A DNA stretch of 64,000 bases, from NCBI RefSeq assembly GCF_012427705.1, contig NZ_CP048602.1, forward strand, positions 1,984,001 to 2,048,000, in the 5' to 3' direction. Position 1 is the stretch's first letter, and every line of letters begins with the position of its first letter. Below are positions 13,159 through 23,228 of the stretch, one piece after another. Below the pieces are notes generated by a model. That model was not told the origin of the DNA and made no database searches. It saw only the letters and a list, made by a program, of their open reading frames with translations. This DNA is from Vreelandella piezotolerans. GTDB taxonomy: Bacteria > Pseudomonadota > Gammaproteobacteria > Pseudomonadales > Halomonadaceae. The translations under genes and the position numbers were made by a program.

Positions 13159-14748
13159 ATGGGCCAGCGCTTCTCCTTGTCCTTGCGTTTTCGTTTCTTT
13201 GCCGTACTGGGCGGAGTATTGATCGTGGCCATGGTAGCACTCGCAGCCATCAGCAAATGGCTGATTTTTCCAGCGCTGAAAGCCGAAGAGCGCACTGCGG
13301 TGCAGCGTGAACTCGACCGGGCGACGCGTAGCCTCGAGCTCAACCAGGAAAGCCTGCTTGCTCAGGCGCAGGACTGGGCACACTGGGATGACACCTACCA
13401 GTTCATCGAGGGCAGCTATCCTCGCTACGCCGAGGTCAATTTTAGCCAGCAAATGTTCGAAGATATGAACTATCACCTCATGGCGTTCTTTACGCTACAA
13501 GGTGAGGTTCATTTCTTGGCGGGGTTGGAGCCGACCACCGGGCGCTACCAAACCTGCACAGCCGCCGTTGGTCCCTGCGCGTGGATGGCACCCTGGGTCG
13601 ATACCATGCAGTCGGCCATCGCTACCCAGGTAGCGCCAATGGCCATGTACATCGAACAGTGGCCCGCCCTTGTCGCCGCCAGCCACATACTCCACACCGA
13701 CGAGAGCGGTCCGCCTAACGGCTGGCTATTCAAGGTCCGCGCCCTGGATGATGCTTGGCTCGAAAGAATGACGGATTACACAGGGCTCTCTCTATCGCTG
13801 CAGGTCGAGCCCTTTGCCGCTGCCCATTCAACCGAGCTCACGTTCTCGGGGGATCAGGTAACGGCCTCTCACTTGTTCGCTGCCTACGGCACTTCCGAGG
13901 CCGTGTCGTTGACGATAGAACTCAATCGCGTGCAGTACCTGGCAAACCTTACTACGTTTCGCTATCTGTTGGTGTGGACGGCGGGTTTGATGCTGCTCGT
14001 CATTGGTTTGGTACTGTTTTTGCTAGAACGTATGGTGCTGAAGCCTTTGCGCCAGCTCACTGCGTTCACACAGTTTGCGGGCCAATTCGATGACAGCGAG
14101 GGGTTGACCGAGCGTCGCGATGAAATCGGTCTCCTTTCCAGGGCATTTCGCGAGCAGCTCGCCTGCCAGCACCAGCTCAATGCGGAGCTATTGCGTATGT
14201 CCACCCACGATGCGTTGACAGAGCTACCCAATCGGCGGCTGTTCGACCAGCGCTTGACGGCTGCGGTGAATCAAGCCACGCAGGAGGTGGCACCGCTGGC
14301 GGTCATGATGCTCGATATCGATCACTTCAAGCTCTACAACGATGGCTACGGCCATCAACAAGGCGACGAATGCTTAAAACGAGTAGCCGCTGCACTACAG
14401 GACGTGGCAAGCCGTCACGGCTTTTTCATCGCACGCACCGGCGGCGAGGAGTTCAGTGCGTTGCTGCCAGGCGTCACCTCACAGCACGCCAAGACACTTG
14501 CCAACGCGCTGGTCGATGCCGTGGATCAGTTACACTTACGCCATGAACGCTCCCCGGTCTGCGAACATGTCACCATCAGCGTTGGGATTGGCATGCTAGA
14601 CGATAGCGAGGCATCACTCCCCAGCGCCATCATGACGACCGCCGACCAAGCACTCTACCTTGCCAAAGCACAAGGTCGCCACTGTGTCATCCTCTTCGAG
14701 CCGTCTCTAGTCAGCTGCCCAATTTCGAAGCAAAATACGCCGTCATGA
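13159..14748 (+). CDS. Membrane CHASE4-HAMP-GGDEF diguanylate cyclase
   Basis: Predicted c-di-GMP synthase of 529 residues. Membrane helix 1 is at about residues 11-33. The periplasmic part has the CHASE4 hallmark [16 protein letters not shown]. Helix 2 is at about 270-292, a HAMP-like linker follows, and the GGDEF domain runs from about residue 350. The active-site signature is RTGGEEF near residue 430, so it is likely active. The allosteric inhibition site (RxxD five residues before) reads RHGF, so product inhibition may be lost. Its TGA overlaps the rsxA ATG (ATGA), so it is probably the first gene of the rsx transcript. Confidence 0.9.
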   Translation: MGQRFSLSLRFRFFAVLGGVLIVAMVALAAISKWLIFPALKAEERTAVQRELDRATRSLELNQESLLAQAQDWAHWDDTYQFIEGSYPRYAEVNFSQQMFEDMNYHLMAFFTLQGEVHFLAGLEPTTGRYQTCTAAVGPCAWMAPWVDTMQSAIATQVAPMAMYIEQWPALVAASHILHTDESGPPNGWLFKVRALDDAWLERMTDYTGLSLSLQVEPFAAAHSTELTFSGDQVTASHLFAAYGTSEAVSLTIELNRVQYLANLTTFRYLLVWTAGLMLLVIGLVLFLLERMVLKPLRQLTAFTQFAGQFDDSEGLTERRDEIGLLSRAFREQLACQHQLNAELLRMSTHDALTELPNRRLFDQRLTAAVNQATQEVAPLAVMMLDIDHFKLYNDGYGHQQGDECLKRVAAALQDVASRHGFFIARTGGEEFSALLPGVTSQHAKTLANALVDAVDQLHLRHERSPVCEHVTISVGIGMLDDSEASLPSAIMTTADQALYLAKAQGRHCVILFEPSLVSCPISKQNTPS

Positions 14749-15326
14749 ATGAACTCTTCGTCATCCTGATCACCACCGCGCTGGTGAACAATTTCGTGCT
14801 GGTCCAGTTTCTCGGGCTTTGTCCCTTCATGGGCGTGTCGAACAAGCTCGAATCGGCTCTGGGCATGTCACTGGCGACCACGTTCGTTTTGACCCTCGCG
14901 TCCGCCGCGAGCTACGTGGTTTACCATGGCTTGCTCGTTCCGCTGGACGTCACCTACTTACGAACCATCAGTTTCATCGTCGTGATTGCCGCTGTCGTGC
15001 AATTTACCGAGATCATGGTGCGCCAGCTCAGTCCGTTATTGCATCAGGTATTAGGTATATTTCTGCCGCTCATCACCACCAACTGCGCCGTGCTAGGCGT
15101 AGCACTACTGTCGCTCAACCGCGAGCTAAGCTTTTTCCATACCACGCTGTATGGTCTAGGCGCGGCGTTAGGCTTCTCGCTAGTGTTGGTGCTATTCGCT
15201 GCCATGCGCGAACGCTTGGCCAGTGCAGATGTGCCCAAACCCTTTCGCGGTGCGGCCATTGCCATGATCACTGCCAGTCTGATGTCGCTGGCGTTTCTTG
15301 GTTTTTCTGGATTGGCACAGGGGTAA
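14745..15326 (+). CDS. rsxA: Rsx/Rnf electron transport complex subunit A
   Basis: Integral membrane subunit with six predicted helices and 193 residues. The N-terminus is [20 protein letters not shown], followed by [12 protein letters not shown] and [12 protein letters not shown]. The cysteines in LGLCPF and TTNCAVLG are conserved across RnfA/E and NqrD/E, where they hold a buried iron-sulfur centre. The start overlaps the diguanylate cyclase stop. Rnf couples ferredoxin/NADH electron transfer to ion movement; Rsx in E. coli keeps SoxR reduced. Confidence 0.96.
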   Translation: MNELFVILITTALVNNFVLVQFLGLCPFMGVSNKLESALGMSLATTFVLTLASAASYVVYHGLLVPLDVTYLRTISFIVVIAAVVQFTEIMVRQLSPLLHQVLGIFLPLITTNCAVLGVALLSLNRELSFFHTTLYGLGAALGFSLVLVLFAAMRERLASADVPKPFRGAAIAMITASLMSLAFLGFSGLAQG

Positions 15327-15331
15327 CGACC

Positions 15332-15913
15332 ATGAGCGAACCTTTTTCATGGTGGGGCGTGCTGAGCGCCGCTGGCGTCCTTACCGGCCTGGGCATCGTG
15401 TTTGGCGCCTTGTTGGGTATGGCAAGCGCTCGCTTCAAAGGCGAAGAGAACCCCCTCGTCGAGAACATCGATGCGCTGCTGCCTCAAACCCAATGTGGCC
15501 AGTGTGGCTACCCCGGTTGCCGCCCCTACGCCGAAGCGATCAATCAGGGCGACGCCATCAATAAGTGCCCTCCCGGGGGCGATACGACCATACAAGCACT
15601 GGCGGACCTGCTGGGCCGTGATCCCGCTCCACTGGACGGCGAAGCCACTGATGAGGATACGGTGGCCTACATTCGCGAAGCCGAGTGTATCGGCTGCACC
15701 AAGTGTATTCAGGCGTGCCCGGTGGATGCCATTGTCGGCGCGGCCAAACAGATGCATACGGTGATCGAGGACGAATGTACCGGCTGCGACCTCTGCGTGG
15801 CGCCCTGCCCGGTGGATTGCATCGATATGCTGCCCCGACGCAAACCGCTGACTCAGTGGGACCCGATCGTGAGCGACCGCCAACCACTTAGGAGCGTGCA
15901 TGCGAGCCAATGA
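15332..15913 (+). CDS. rsxB: Rsx/Rnf complex iron-sulfur subunit B
   Basis: Iron-sulfur protein of 193 residues with one N-terminal membrane anchor ([20 protein letters not shown]). A four-cysteine cluster follows (CGQCGYPGC, then NKCPPGG), as in the Fes domain. Two 4Fe-4S ferredoxin motifs are present: [14 protein letters not shown] and [15 protein letters not shown]. The true start is the ATG at 15332, five bases after the rsxA stop. The much longer open frame upstream lies inside rsxA. Its end overlaps the rsxC start by 14 bases. Confidence 0.96.
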   Translation: MSEPFSWWGVLSAAGVLTGLGIVFGALLGMASARFKGEENPLVENIDALLPQTQCGQCGYPGCRPYAEAINQGDAINKCPPGGDTTIQALADLLGRDPAPLDGEATDEDTVAYIREAECIGCTKCIQACPVDAIVGAAKQMHTVIEDECTGCDLCVAPCPVDCIDMLPRRKPLTQWDPIVSDRQPLRSVHASQ

Positions 15914-17561
15914 CTTTCCAGGCGGCATCTACCCGCCCGAACGCAAAGAGCGCTCGAATCGAGCGCCGCTGCGCATCGCACCGCTGCCCAATGTGGTCGC
16001 GCTACCGCTGTCGCAACACACCGGTAAAGCGGCGCTGCCCTGCGTGAACGTGGGCGATGCGGTCGACACAGGCACGCCGGTCGCCCGTCGCGACGGAATG
16101 GTCTCAGCCAATGTGCACGCCAGTATCAGCGGCACCGTGATCGAGATCACCGATAGCGACATCGTCATTCAAGGCGATGGTGAAGATCGCCGGATAACGC
16201 TACCGCCATTGGATTGGCGCACCACCCATTGCGACGCGCTGCTATCAAGACTGGACGAGGCGGGGCTGGTGGGCCTGGGCGGTGCAGGCTTTCCAACCTA
16301 CCTCAAAGCCAATGTCAGCCAGCAGCACGCGATTGACACGCTAGTGGTCAATGCCGCCGAGTGCGAGCCTTACATTACCGCCGATGACCTGACGCTACGT
16401 TACCATGCGGCGGATGTGCTCGAGGGAGCTCAGTTGCTAGCCCGTCTATGCGGAGCCGCACACATCATCGTCGGTATCGAAGATAACAAGCCTGAGGCCT
16501 GTCAAGCGCTCCAAGCCGTTCTCGCTGACCTTGGGCGGCCCGCCAAGGTGGCACTCAAGGTCATCGAGACGCGCTACCCCAGTGGGGGGGAACGCCAGCT
16601 CATCAAAAAACTGCTGAATCGCGACGTGCCCAGCGGCGGTCTACCTGCCGATATCGGCGTGCTGTGCCACAACCCCGGAACGCTGATGGCGGCACTGCAA
16701 GCGGTTCGCGACGGGACGCCTGTGGTAGAAAGAATCGTCACGCTCACCGGTGATGCCATTGATCATCCTGGCAACTACTGGGTGCGTGTAGGCACCTCGG
16801 TCGCGTCGCTTCTGGAGCAGGTGGGCTTAGTGCAAGAACGGCTCCATCGCGTGGTAGTCGGCGGGCCGATGATGGGTACGCCTCTAACCTCATTGGCCGC
16901 TCCCGTCACCAAAACCACCAACTGTCTGATTGCTGCCACAGAAGAGGAGCTGCCGCCAGCGCCAGCGGAAGCCCCCTGCATTCGCTGCGGAGCGTGTGAA
17001 AGCGTGTGTCCTGCTCAATTGCTTCCCCAGCAGTTGCACTGGTATGCCCGCGCCCAAAACGACACCGCCCTCGATGCTCACCATCTGTTCGATTGCATCG
17101 AGTGCGGTGCCTGCAGCTACGTTTGCCCGAGCGCGATCCCCCTGGTGCAGGACTATCGCTCGGCGAAACAGCGCATTCGACATAAACGCATCGAGACCGC
17201 CAAAGCGGAACACGCCAAACATCGCTTCGAATTTCGTCAGGCACGGCTGGCCAGAGAAGAGGCAGAGAAGAAAGCGCGCCGCCAGGCTCGCCTTGCCCAA
17301 CAGTCGCCCAGCGCGAATGGCACCATGGACTCGCCCTCCCTCCCCGTGGCGGATCTGCGCAGCTTGCGCATTGCTCAAACGGCTGCAAAAGCGGCCGTGC
17401 GTAAAGCGGAGAAAGTATTGGCGCGGGCCGCCGCTGAAGACCCGCAGCAGCGCCACGACGACTTGGAGACCCAACTCGCCACTGCTCAAGAGAATCTCAA
17501 AGCGGCAGAAGCTCGACTGGCCGAAGCCCGCGCCGCCAGTGAGTATAAGGAAGCCCCATGA
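15900..17561 (+). CDS. rsxC: Rsx/Rnf complex subunit C
   Basis: Peripheral electron-input subunit of 553 residues. It has an N-terminal barrel region, the NADH/FMN-type segment [12 protein letters not shown] (near 120) and NAAECEPYI, then two 4Fe-4S motifs ([12 protein letters not shown] and [12 protein letters not shown]) near residues 360-405. The C-terminal 140 residues are Ala/Lys/Glu-rich helix, shorter than the long repeat tail of E. coli RsxC. An AGGAG ribosome binding site lies just upstream, inside rsxB. The last four bases overlap rsxD. Confidence 0.95.
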   Translation: MRANDFPGGIYPPERKERSNRAPLRIAPLPNVVALPLSQHTGKAALPCVNVGDAVDTGTPVARRDGMVSANVHASISGTVIEITDSDIVIQGDGEDRRITLPPLDWRTTHCDALLSRLDEAGLVGLGGAGFPTYLKANVSQQHAIDTLVVNAAECEPYITADDLTLRYHAADVLEGAQLLARLCGAAHIIVGIEDNKPEACQALQAVLADLGRPAKVALKVIETRYPSGGERQLIKKLLNRDVPSGGLPADIGVLCHNPGTLMAALQAVRDGTPVVERIVTLTGDAIDHPGNYWVRVGTSVASLLEQVGLVQERLHRVVVGGPMMGTPLTSLAAPVTKTTNCLIAATEEELPPAPAEAPCIRCGACESVCPAQLLPQQLHWYARAQNDTALDAHHLFDCIECGACSYVCPSAIPLVQDYRSAKQRIRHKRIETAKAEHAKHRFEFRQARLAREEAEKKARRQARLAQQSPSANGTMDSPSLPVADLRSLRIAQTAAKAAVRKAEKVLARAAAEDPQQRHDDLETQLATAQENLKAAEARLAEARAASEYKEAP

Positions 17562-18589
17562 GCATGATGCACGTCTCTCATCTAGGCCCCCCCCCCTCGA
17601 CAGCTCATATCATGCGCTGGGTCATCGCCGCCATGCTACCCGGTCTCGGGATGATGACGCTCTATTTTGGACTCGGGGTGCTCAGCAACGTACTGATCGC
17701 GGCGCTTTTGGCCGTCGCCGCTGAAGCGTTCATTCTGAGACTACGCCGTCGCCCCGTCTGGCCAACGCTCAATGACGCCAGCGCCCTGCTCACCGGGGTT
17801 TTGCTAGGTGCCTCACTACCGCCTGCCAGCCCATGGTGGCTAATAGGCGTGGGTGTGATCGCCGCCGTCGTCGTTGCCAAGCAACTTTACGGTGGCTTGG
17901 GCCACAATCCGTTCAACCCTGCAATGGTGGGTTATGCACTTCTGCTCGTATCGTTTCCCACGCAAATGACGCTCTGGGCACCTCCACAAGCAATCTGGTC
18001 CGATACGTTATGGCCGCAAATATTAGGAACCGTGCCCATGACCACGCTGGATGCACTCAGCGGCGCTACGCCACTCGATGCCTTCAAACACAAGGGCGAG
18101 GCCGTGCTCGCCAGTGAGTTCTGGGCATCGTCGCCACTTCCAGAAGGCACGTTGGCGGCTTGGCGCAATATCGCCCTGGCATGGCTGATAGGGGGCTTGG
18201 TATTGATCGTCAAGCGGCTGATCAGTTGGCATATCCCGGTTGCGATGCTGGGCAGCATGCTGCTGCTCTCTGCGCTGTTTTACGCCAGCGACACCAGCCA
18301 CTTTGCCTCTCCGCTGTTTCATCTTGTCACTGGGGCAACGCTGTTTGGCGCCTTTTTCATTGCCACCGACCCGGTGTCGTCAGCCACCAGCCGCCGGGGA
18401 AAGCTGTTCTACGGCGCGGGAATTGGGGTACTGATCATCCTGATTCGACATTTAGGCGGTTATCCCGATGCCGTCGCTTTTGCGGTGTTGCTGATGAACC
18501 TCTGCGTGCCACTGCTGGATACTGTCAGCGTACCACGCCCAGTGGGGCAATCTACCGCTCACTCCGGCACCAAGAGGAGCGCGCCATGA
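17558..18589 (+). CDS. rsxD: Rsx/Rnf complex membrane subunit D
   Basis: Membrane flavoprotein of 343 residues with many predicted helices. The covalent-FMN site is in DALSGATPLDAFK, where the threonine of SGAT is the expected attachment residue. GHNPFNPAMVGYA and the late ATDPVSSATSRRGKL block match RnfD/NqrB. Both ends overlap neighbours by ATGA, so it is translationally coupled to rsxC and rsxG. Confidence 0.95.
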   Translation: MSMMHVSHLGPPPSTAHIMRWVIAAMLPGLGMMTLYFGLGVLSNVLIAALLAVAAEAFILRLRRRPVWPTLNDASALLTGVLLGASLPPASPWWLIGVGVIAAVVVAKQLYGGLGHNPFNPAMVGYALLLVSFPTQMTLWAPPQAIWSDTLWPQILGTVPMTTLDALSGATPLDAFKHKGEAVLASEFWASSPLPEGTLAAWRNIALAWLIGGLVLIVKRLISWHIPVAMLGSMLLLSALFYASDTSHFASPLFHLVTGATLFGAFFIATDPVSSATSRRGKLFYGAGIGVLIILIRHLGGYPDAVAFAVLLMNLCVPLLDTVSVPRPVGQSTAHSGTKRSAP

Positions 18590-19212
18590 CGCCCCAGCAC
18601 GCCATGCGACGCGGTGCGTTGGCTCTGGGCCTGTTTGCCCTCGTCACTGCCGGTAGCGTCACCCTCACCCGCGCCGTGACGGCGGAACGTATTGCCGCGC
18701 ATCAGCTCGCCTATCAGCATCGTCAGCTACAGGAAGTACTCCCCGCGTCACTGGCCACGGCACCGGTTCAAACCGTTCTAGAGGGCACGTTTTCGTTACC
18801 CGCTCCCTCATTATTGGGCCACCGGATGCCACAAGAGGGTTGGCGGGTGCAGCAAGGCGGCGACGCCGTCACCATTCTGCCGGTCGTTACCCGCCAAGGG
18901 TATAATGGCGAGATTCGCCTGCTAGTAGCCATTGACCAGAGCGGCGAGATAACCGGTGTGCGCGTCACTCACCATCAAGAGACGCCAGGGCTTGGCGACG
19001 ATATCGAACGCTCCCGGAGCGACTGGATCACATCGTTCGACGGATTGAGCCTACAAAGCCTATCCCCCAGCGGCTGGGCGGTTCGTAAAGAGGGCGGCGA
19101 CTTCGACAGTTTTACCGGCGCAACGATCACGCCACGGGCCGTGATCAACGCCGTACACGATACGTTACGCTATTATCACCAACAGCTCGCCCGGCAGGAG
19201 TCAGCCCTATGA
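18586..19212 (+). CDS. rsxG: Rsx/Rnf complex subunit G
   Basis: Single-pass periplasmic flavoprotein of 208 residues. The N-terminal membrane helix is [18 protein letters not shown]. The covalent FMN site is in [16 protein letters not shown] (threonine of the TGAT motif). The ATG at 18586 overlaps the rsxD stop. The longer frame that begins at 18160 lies inside rsxD and is not used. Confidence 0.94.
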   Translation: MTPQHAMRRGALALGLFALVTAGSVTLTRAVTAERIAAHQLAYQHRQLQEVLPASLATAPVQTVLEGTFSLPAPSLLGHRMPQEGWRVQQGGDAVTILPVVTRQGYNGEIRLLVAIDQSGEITGVRVTHHQETPGLGDDIERSRSDWITSFDGLSLQSLSPSGWAVRKEGGDFDSFTGATITPRAVINAVHDTLRYYHQQLARQESAL

Positions 19213-19910
19213 GCCAATGGAGAGAGCTGGCCCGTGAAGGGCTTTGGTCGAACAATCCAGCGCTGGTGCAATTACTCGGGCTATGCCCACTGCTGGCCGT
19301 CAGCGCCAGCGTAGTGAACGCATTAGGCTTGGCGCTGGCGACACTGTTGGTGCTGGTGGGGTCCAGCACGACGATCTCGCTGATTCGCCACCAAGTGCCC
19401 AGTGCCGTGCGCTTGCCTGCGTTCGTCATGGTGATTGCCGCCTTCGTGACCTGCGCCGAGCTGCTGATGGCCGCGTTTGTTTATTCGCTGTATCAAATAC
19501 TAGGCATCTTCATTCCGCTTATCGTGACCAACTGCGCCATATTGGGTCGCGCGGAGGCGTTTGCCTCCCGCCAACCCGTGCTGCCCGCGGCGATCGATGG
19601 TTTGATGATGGGATTGGGGTTTGGTGCCGTGCTGGTGCTCATGGGCGCGATTCGCGAGCTCATGGGCCAGGGCACCCTGTTGAGCGACATGGCGCTGCTG
19701 TTGGGGCCCGTGGCCGCTGACTGGCAGATCACCCTGGTGGCGGATTACCAGTTTCTCTTTTTCCTTCTGCCGCCTGGCGCTTTCTTCGTAGCCGGGCTTT
19801 TGATCGCACTCAAAAATGCGCTGGATGCGCGGCGCGCTTTCCGGGCAGCGCCGACGACGAGCACCCCGCGCGCCGAGCGGCGCGTGCGAGTGACCGGCAC
19901 CATCAAGTAA
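19209..19910 (+). CDS. rsxE: Rsx/Rnf complex subunit E
   Basis: Membrane subunit homologous to RsxA, 233 residues. [14 protein letters not shown] and [13 protein letters not shown] hold the conserved cysteines that face those of RsxA. ATGA overlap with rsxG. The C-terminal tail ([20 protein letters not shown]) is basic and extends past the last helix. This completes rsxABCDGE in the standard order. Confidence 0.95.
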   Translation: MSQWRELAREGLWSNNPALVQLLGLCPLLAVSASVVNALGLALATLLVLVGSSTTISLIRHQVPSAVRLPAFVMVIAAFVTCAELLMAAFVYSLYQILGIFIPLIVTNCAILGRAEAFASRQPVLPAAIDGLMMGLGFGAVLVLMGAIRELMGQGTLLSDMALLLGPVAADWQITLVADYQFLFFLLPPGAFFVAGLLIALKNALDARRAFRAAPTTSTPRAERRVRVTGTIK

Positions 19911-19925
19911 CCAAGAGAACACACC

Positions 19926-20564
19926 ATGAATGCCCAAAAGCGTCATGAGATTTTCGCGCGCCTACAGGCGGAAAACCCGCACCCCACCACCGAACTCAAC
20001 TGGAGCACGCCGTTCGAGCTGCTCGCGGCGGTACTGCTTTCCGCCCAAGCCACCGACGTAGGCGTCAACAAAGCAACGGCCCGGCTTTTTCCGGTCGCCA
20101 ATACGCCCCAAGCCATTATCGAACTAGGTATCGACGGCCTAAAACAGCACATCAAAACCATTGGGCTGTTCAATACCAAGGCAGACAATCTCATGAAAAC
20201 CTGCCACCTGCTGGTCGACCAGCATGGCGGTCAGGTCCCGCAAACTCGCAAAGCGCTTGAGGCGCTCCCCGGGGTGGGTCGCAAGACCGCCAATGTGATT
20301 TTAAATACGGCCTTTGGTCAGCCTACCATTGCGGTGGATACGCACATTTTTCGCGTATCGAACCGCACCGGCATCGCCAAGGGCAAGGACGTCATCGAGG
20401 TCGAACGAAAGCTGCTGCGCCATGTCCCCAGTGTCTTCAAGCAAGACGCCCATCATTGGCTGATACTACATGGGCGTTACACGTGCATTGCGCGAAAACC
20501 TCGCTGCGGTAGCTGTATCATCGAAGATCTGTGCGACTATAAAGAAAAGACCGAGCTTGCCTAA
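19926..20564 (+). CDS. nth: Endonuclease III
   Basis: Base-excision repair glycosylase/AP lyase for oxidised pyrimidines, 212 residues. The helix-hairpin-helix LPGVGRKTANVIL contains the catalytic Lys near residue 120, and the catalytic Asp is in AVDTHIFRV near 138. The 4Fe-4S cluster signature is C-x6-C-x2-C-x5-C (from CIARKPRCGSC to DLC). It lies 15 bases after rsxE, the common rsx-nth arrangement. Confidence 0.97.
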   Translation: MNAQKRHEIFARLQAENPHPTTELNWSTPFELLAAVLLSAQATDVGVNKATARLFPVANTPQAIIELGIDGLKQHIKTIGLFNTKADNLMKTCHLLVDQHGGQVPQTRKALEALPGVGRKTANVILNTAFGQPTIAVDTHIFRVSNRTGIAKGKDVIEVERKLLRHVPSVFKQDAHHWLILHGRYTCIARKPRCGSCIIEDLCDYKEKTELA

Positions 20565-20590
20565 CGGCATGCCACCGCCAGGATCGTCCC

Positions 20591-21679
20591 ATGCCAAGCA
20601 CCACTGCTGACCTCTACCGCCAGCCTATTACCCAGCGTATCGATGCCCTGCTGCAACTTTCCAGGCAGCACGCCGAACGTTTTTGCAGCCCCGATGCCTG
20701 GCTGGCCCGCCAGCGCTATATGGCCAAGCATCCGACGTCGATTGTGGTGATGAAATGTATGGATGGCCGAATCCATATTCCCCACGCCACGCAGACACCG
20801 CTTGGAATCATCACACCGTTTCGTAATCTAGGCGGTATTTTCGACCTAGGCTGGCCTTATCTCGGCGAGCTGCTCACCGAGACTGTCTTGCAAGCCACTC
20901 AGAGCGGTCGCGCCACGCTGTTGCTGATTACTTACCATTTTTCCAGCGGACATCCCGCACGGGGGTGCGCCGGGTTCAACTGCGATGCCGACGCGGCCAA
21001 AGCCCACGCGTACGCCATTGCTCAGCAAGCAGGCCAGCTGTTTGGCCACGACCATCAGCAGGTCTACCCGCTCGTGTGCGGCTTTGAAACCGACAGCGAC
21101 GCCATGATTCTTCACGGCCAAGGTGGCGAGGTGCTCGATATACGCGACTGGATCGATCGACCAGCGAATGATTTACATGCCACGTTAGCGAGCCTTTGTC
21201 CCGACATGCCTGATGATGTTCAACGAGATCTGCTGCCGCTGCTGCTGGGCAACATGGCCCATGTAAGCGAGCTAAGCGGCGTGACCCGAGAGCTCGAAAT
21301 CGAGCATCGCGAGTGGGTCATCTGCATTGGACGCGGCTTCGACTTCTTGCACCTACCTAACACCGCGTTGATCATCGGTCCCTACGGACCAGACCTGGCG
21401 GCCCCATTGTCGACCGCCGCAAGCATTATCGAGGCCAACATGCGTGCGGGGCGAATTCCCAAGGACGGTTTTATGCTTTTGGCGTCAACGCCTTATCAAG
21501 ATAGCGGTGTGGACCGTGCGAGGGCCGTATTGAAATCGCGATTTTTATCGAATTTTGCCGAGCAGGTGATTCGTGATCATCACCCTGGGCTTGCCGACAA
21601 GATGCGCCGCCATACGGCGATCGTTCACTGGCCCACCCGGCGCATGGAGTCACTCGACGCCCCTTGCATCAGCAGTTGA
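20591..21679 (+). CDS. Carbonic-anhydrase-like protein (possible CsoSCA-related), unassigned
   Basis: Cytoplasmic protein of 362 residues without a signal peptide. VVMKCMDGRIHIPH near residue 53 resembles the zinc-binding Cys-x-Asp-x-Arg of beta-class carbonic anhydrases. TYHFSSGHPARGCAGFNCD near residue 115 supplies a His and Cys at a spacing close to that of the second zinc site. The overall length and these blocks recall the carboxysome-shell carbonic anhydrase family, but no carboxysome genes are here. Later conserved-looking blocks are WVICIGRGFDFLHL and ALIIGPYGPDL. It follows nth by 26 bases and may share its transcript. Its last 55 bases overlap the convergent glycosyltransferase gene. 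The zinc-enzyme assignment is an inference. Confidence 0.55.
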   Translation: MPSTTADLYRQPITQRIDALLQLSRQHAERFCSPDAWLARQRYMAKHPTSIVVMKCMDGRIHIPHATQTPLGIITPFRNLGGIFDLGWPYLGELLTETVLQATQSGRATLLLITYHFSSGHPARGCAGFNCDADAAKAHAYAIAQQAGQLFGHDHQQVYPLVCGFETDSDAMILHGQGGEVLDIRDWIDRPANDLHATLASLCPDMPDDVQRDLLPLLLGNMAHVSELSGVTRELEIEHREWVICIGRGFDFLHLPNTALIIGPYGPDLAAPLSTAASIIEANMRAGRIPKDGFMLLASTPYQDSGVDRARAVLKSRFLSNFAEQVIRDHHPGLADKMRRHTAIVHWPTRRMESLDAPCISS

Positions 21680-22716
21680 CGATATACGGCTTGCCACTGC
21701 GGCCACTCCCAGGAGCACGTGTCAAGCGGCGCAGGCTGGCACGTCGGATCCAATAACCACGCTTTTAAACGATGAAACAGCCCCTCTTGCGTGCCATCAT
21801 AGCGATATTCATTTGGGTAAAGCTCCGGGAAGCAAAGCCGGTCCGGCACTAGCGGCGTGGCACCTCGTTGGGTGGCTTCCATGATGGCCAATCCTTGGAA
21901 CTCATGCCAGGTGGTCGACACGACGATGCCGCCGCCTTCGAGCAGCGCGCGATACTCTGCCTCTGGCTGTGCCCCCCAGCAAACGATATGTGCCGCCAAA
22001 CGCTCCTGGGCCTCGGCGAAAATCCCCGGCACCTCGCGAAACTGCTGTCCCAACACCGCCAACTCGAACGGCACTTGCTGCTCGCTAAGCTTGAACAGTA
22101 CCTTGAAGAAATCCTCTGGGTTTTTGTCATACTCCCAGCGGTGATTCCAAATCAGTCGCTGCGGATTGGGGTTGACGACCGCACGACCACCGGCGGCAGC
22201 AATCGGCACGGGCACGATGCGGGCCGCTCTCCGCAAACGTTCAAGGGGTTGGGCCGCGGGCAGATTCTCCGGCATTTTTTTCAAGAAACGTCGCGCGCCA
22301 TCGAAAAAGGAGTCACGGTTGTAGGCCGTGTTGAATACCAGCTCATCTGCCGCCAGCGCAGCGTACAGGTTGACCATCTTTGCCTCGACTCGGGGAATTT
22401 GCTCGCTGGATTCCGGGTAAGCAAACTGGTTTTCATGAAAATAGACCACCTTGCGTGCCTGTCCTAAGTGGGGGAACAATCCCACCAACGTGGCGATATC
22501 CACCATGGAAGTCGCCAGGACCACATCGTAGCGCTGGCTCAATGTCGCCTGCTCTTTCAACCACCAACTCAAAGGGTTGCCACGAATACGCCAAGAGAAG
22601 TGACGCGCTGGCAAGCTCAGCAGCGTCCATTCGACTTCGGTCACCTCCGCCATCAATGTATTTGCCCAATAGCGGTGGCTAACCGCTTCGTAAGCCGATA
22701 ACAATAAAATGCGCAT
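21625..22716 (-). CDS. DUF3524 glycosyltransferase, related to tRNA-queuosine mannosyltransferase
   Basis: Predicted GT-B glycosyltransferase of 363 residues. The N-terminus MRILLLSAYEAVSHRYW and the following WTLLSLPARHFSWRIRGN match the DUF3524 domain of the GTDC1/QTMAN family. In animals that enzyme adds mannose to queuosine in tRNA-Asp. The C-terminal half has the group-1 pattern: IWNHRWEYDKNPEDF (donor side) and STTWHEFQGLAIMEA (the E-x7-E type motif). YFHENQFAYP is typical of the family. I chose the second of two adjacent ATGs, since GAGAG sits three bases further from it. Whether the bacterial protein acts on queuosine is unproven. Confidence 0.7.
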   Translation of the reverse strand: MRILLLSAYEAVSHRYWANTLMAEVTEVEWTLLSLPARHFSWRIRGNPLSWWLKEQATLSQRYDVVLATSMVDIATLVGLFPHLGQARKVVYFHENQFAYPESSEQIPRVEAKMVNLYAALAADELVFNTAYNRDSFFDGARRFLKKMPENLPAAQPLERLRRAARIVPVPIAAAGGRAVVNPNPQRLIWNHRWEYDKNPEDFFKVLFKLSEQQVPFELAVLGQQFREVPGIFAEAQERLAAHIVCWGAQPEAEYRALLEGGGIVVSTTWHEFQGLAIMEATQRGATPLVPDRLCFPELYPNEYRYDGTQEGLFHRLKAWLLDPTCQPAPLDTCSWEWPQWQAVYRQLLMQGASSDSMRRVGQ

Positions 22717-22853
22717 CATCTCTCTACCGGTGAAACGTCCTCGCCGTATGTCACATTCGGCCAAGGTCGTCTTGGCCGAATGCCTCACGCTACATACACT
22801 TAAATCATCGCTTGCAGTCTGACTGCGCATCTAACGCCGCTGGGGAAACCGTA

Positions 22854-23228
22854 ATGGCCAATGTATTAGTGGTCGATGATGAACCGAATATTCTACTGTC
22901 CCTCGAGTTCCTCATGTCCCATGCCGGGCTGACGGTGATTACCGCTACCGACGGTGAAACGGCATTGCAGCGAATTGCCGACACCTCTCCCGACCTGCTG
23001 CTGCTAGACATTAGCCTGCCGGGTATCAGTGGCTTCGAAGTATTGGAACAGCTGCGTCGCTCAGAGCGCGAGCGGCACCTGCCGGTCATCATGTTAACGG
23101 CACATGGGCGGGAAGTAGAGCGCGAAAAGGGATTAGCGTTGGGTGCCGATGACTACGTTACTAAGCCGTTCTCGACCCACCAATTGGTCGAGAAAGTCAA
23201 AGCACTGCTTGGCGAGCGTGACACATGA
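22854..23228 (+). CDS. Single-domain response regulator (CheY-like receiver)
   Basis: 124 residues consisting only of a receiver domain. NVLVVDDEPN supplies the acidic pair, LLLLDISLPG the phospho-acceptor Asp near residue 52, MLTAHG the Thr, and YVTKPF the Lys. There is no output domain. The longer frame adds 14 residues without support, and GGGGAAACCGTA precedes the chosen ATG. Its stop overlaps the next gene (ATGA). It likely serves the histidine kinase at the end of this cluster. Confidence 0.9.
   Translation: MANVLVVDDEPNILLSLEFLMSHAGLTVITATDGETALQRIADTSPDLLLLDISLPGISGFEVLEQLRRSERERHLPVIMLTAHGREVEREKGLALGADDYVTKPFSTHQLVEKVKALLGERDT

Noticed and set aside
14819..15331. Long open frame upstream of rsxB in the same frame
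   Set aside because: It overlaps rsxA and is a frame shadow; rsxB starts at 15332.
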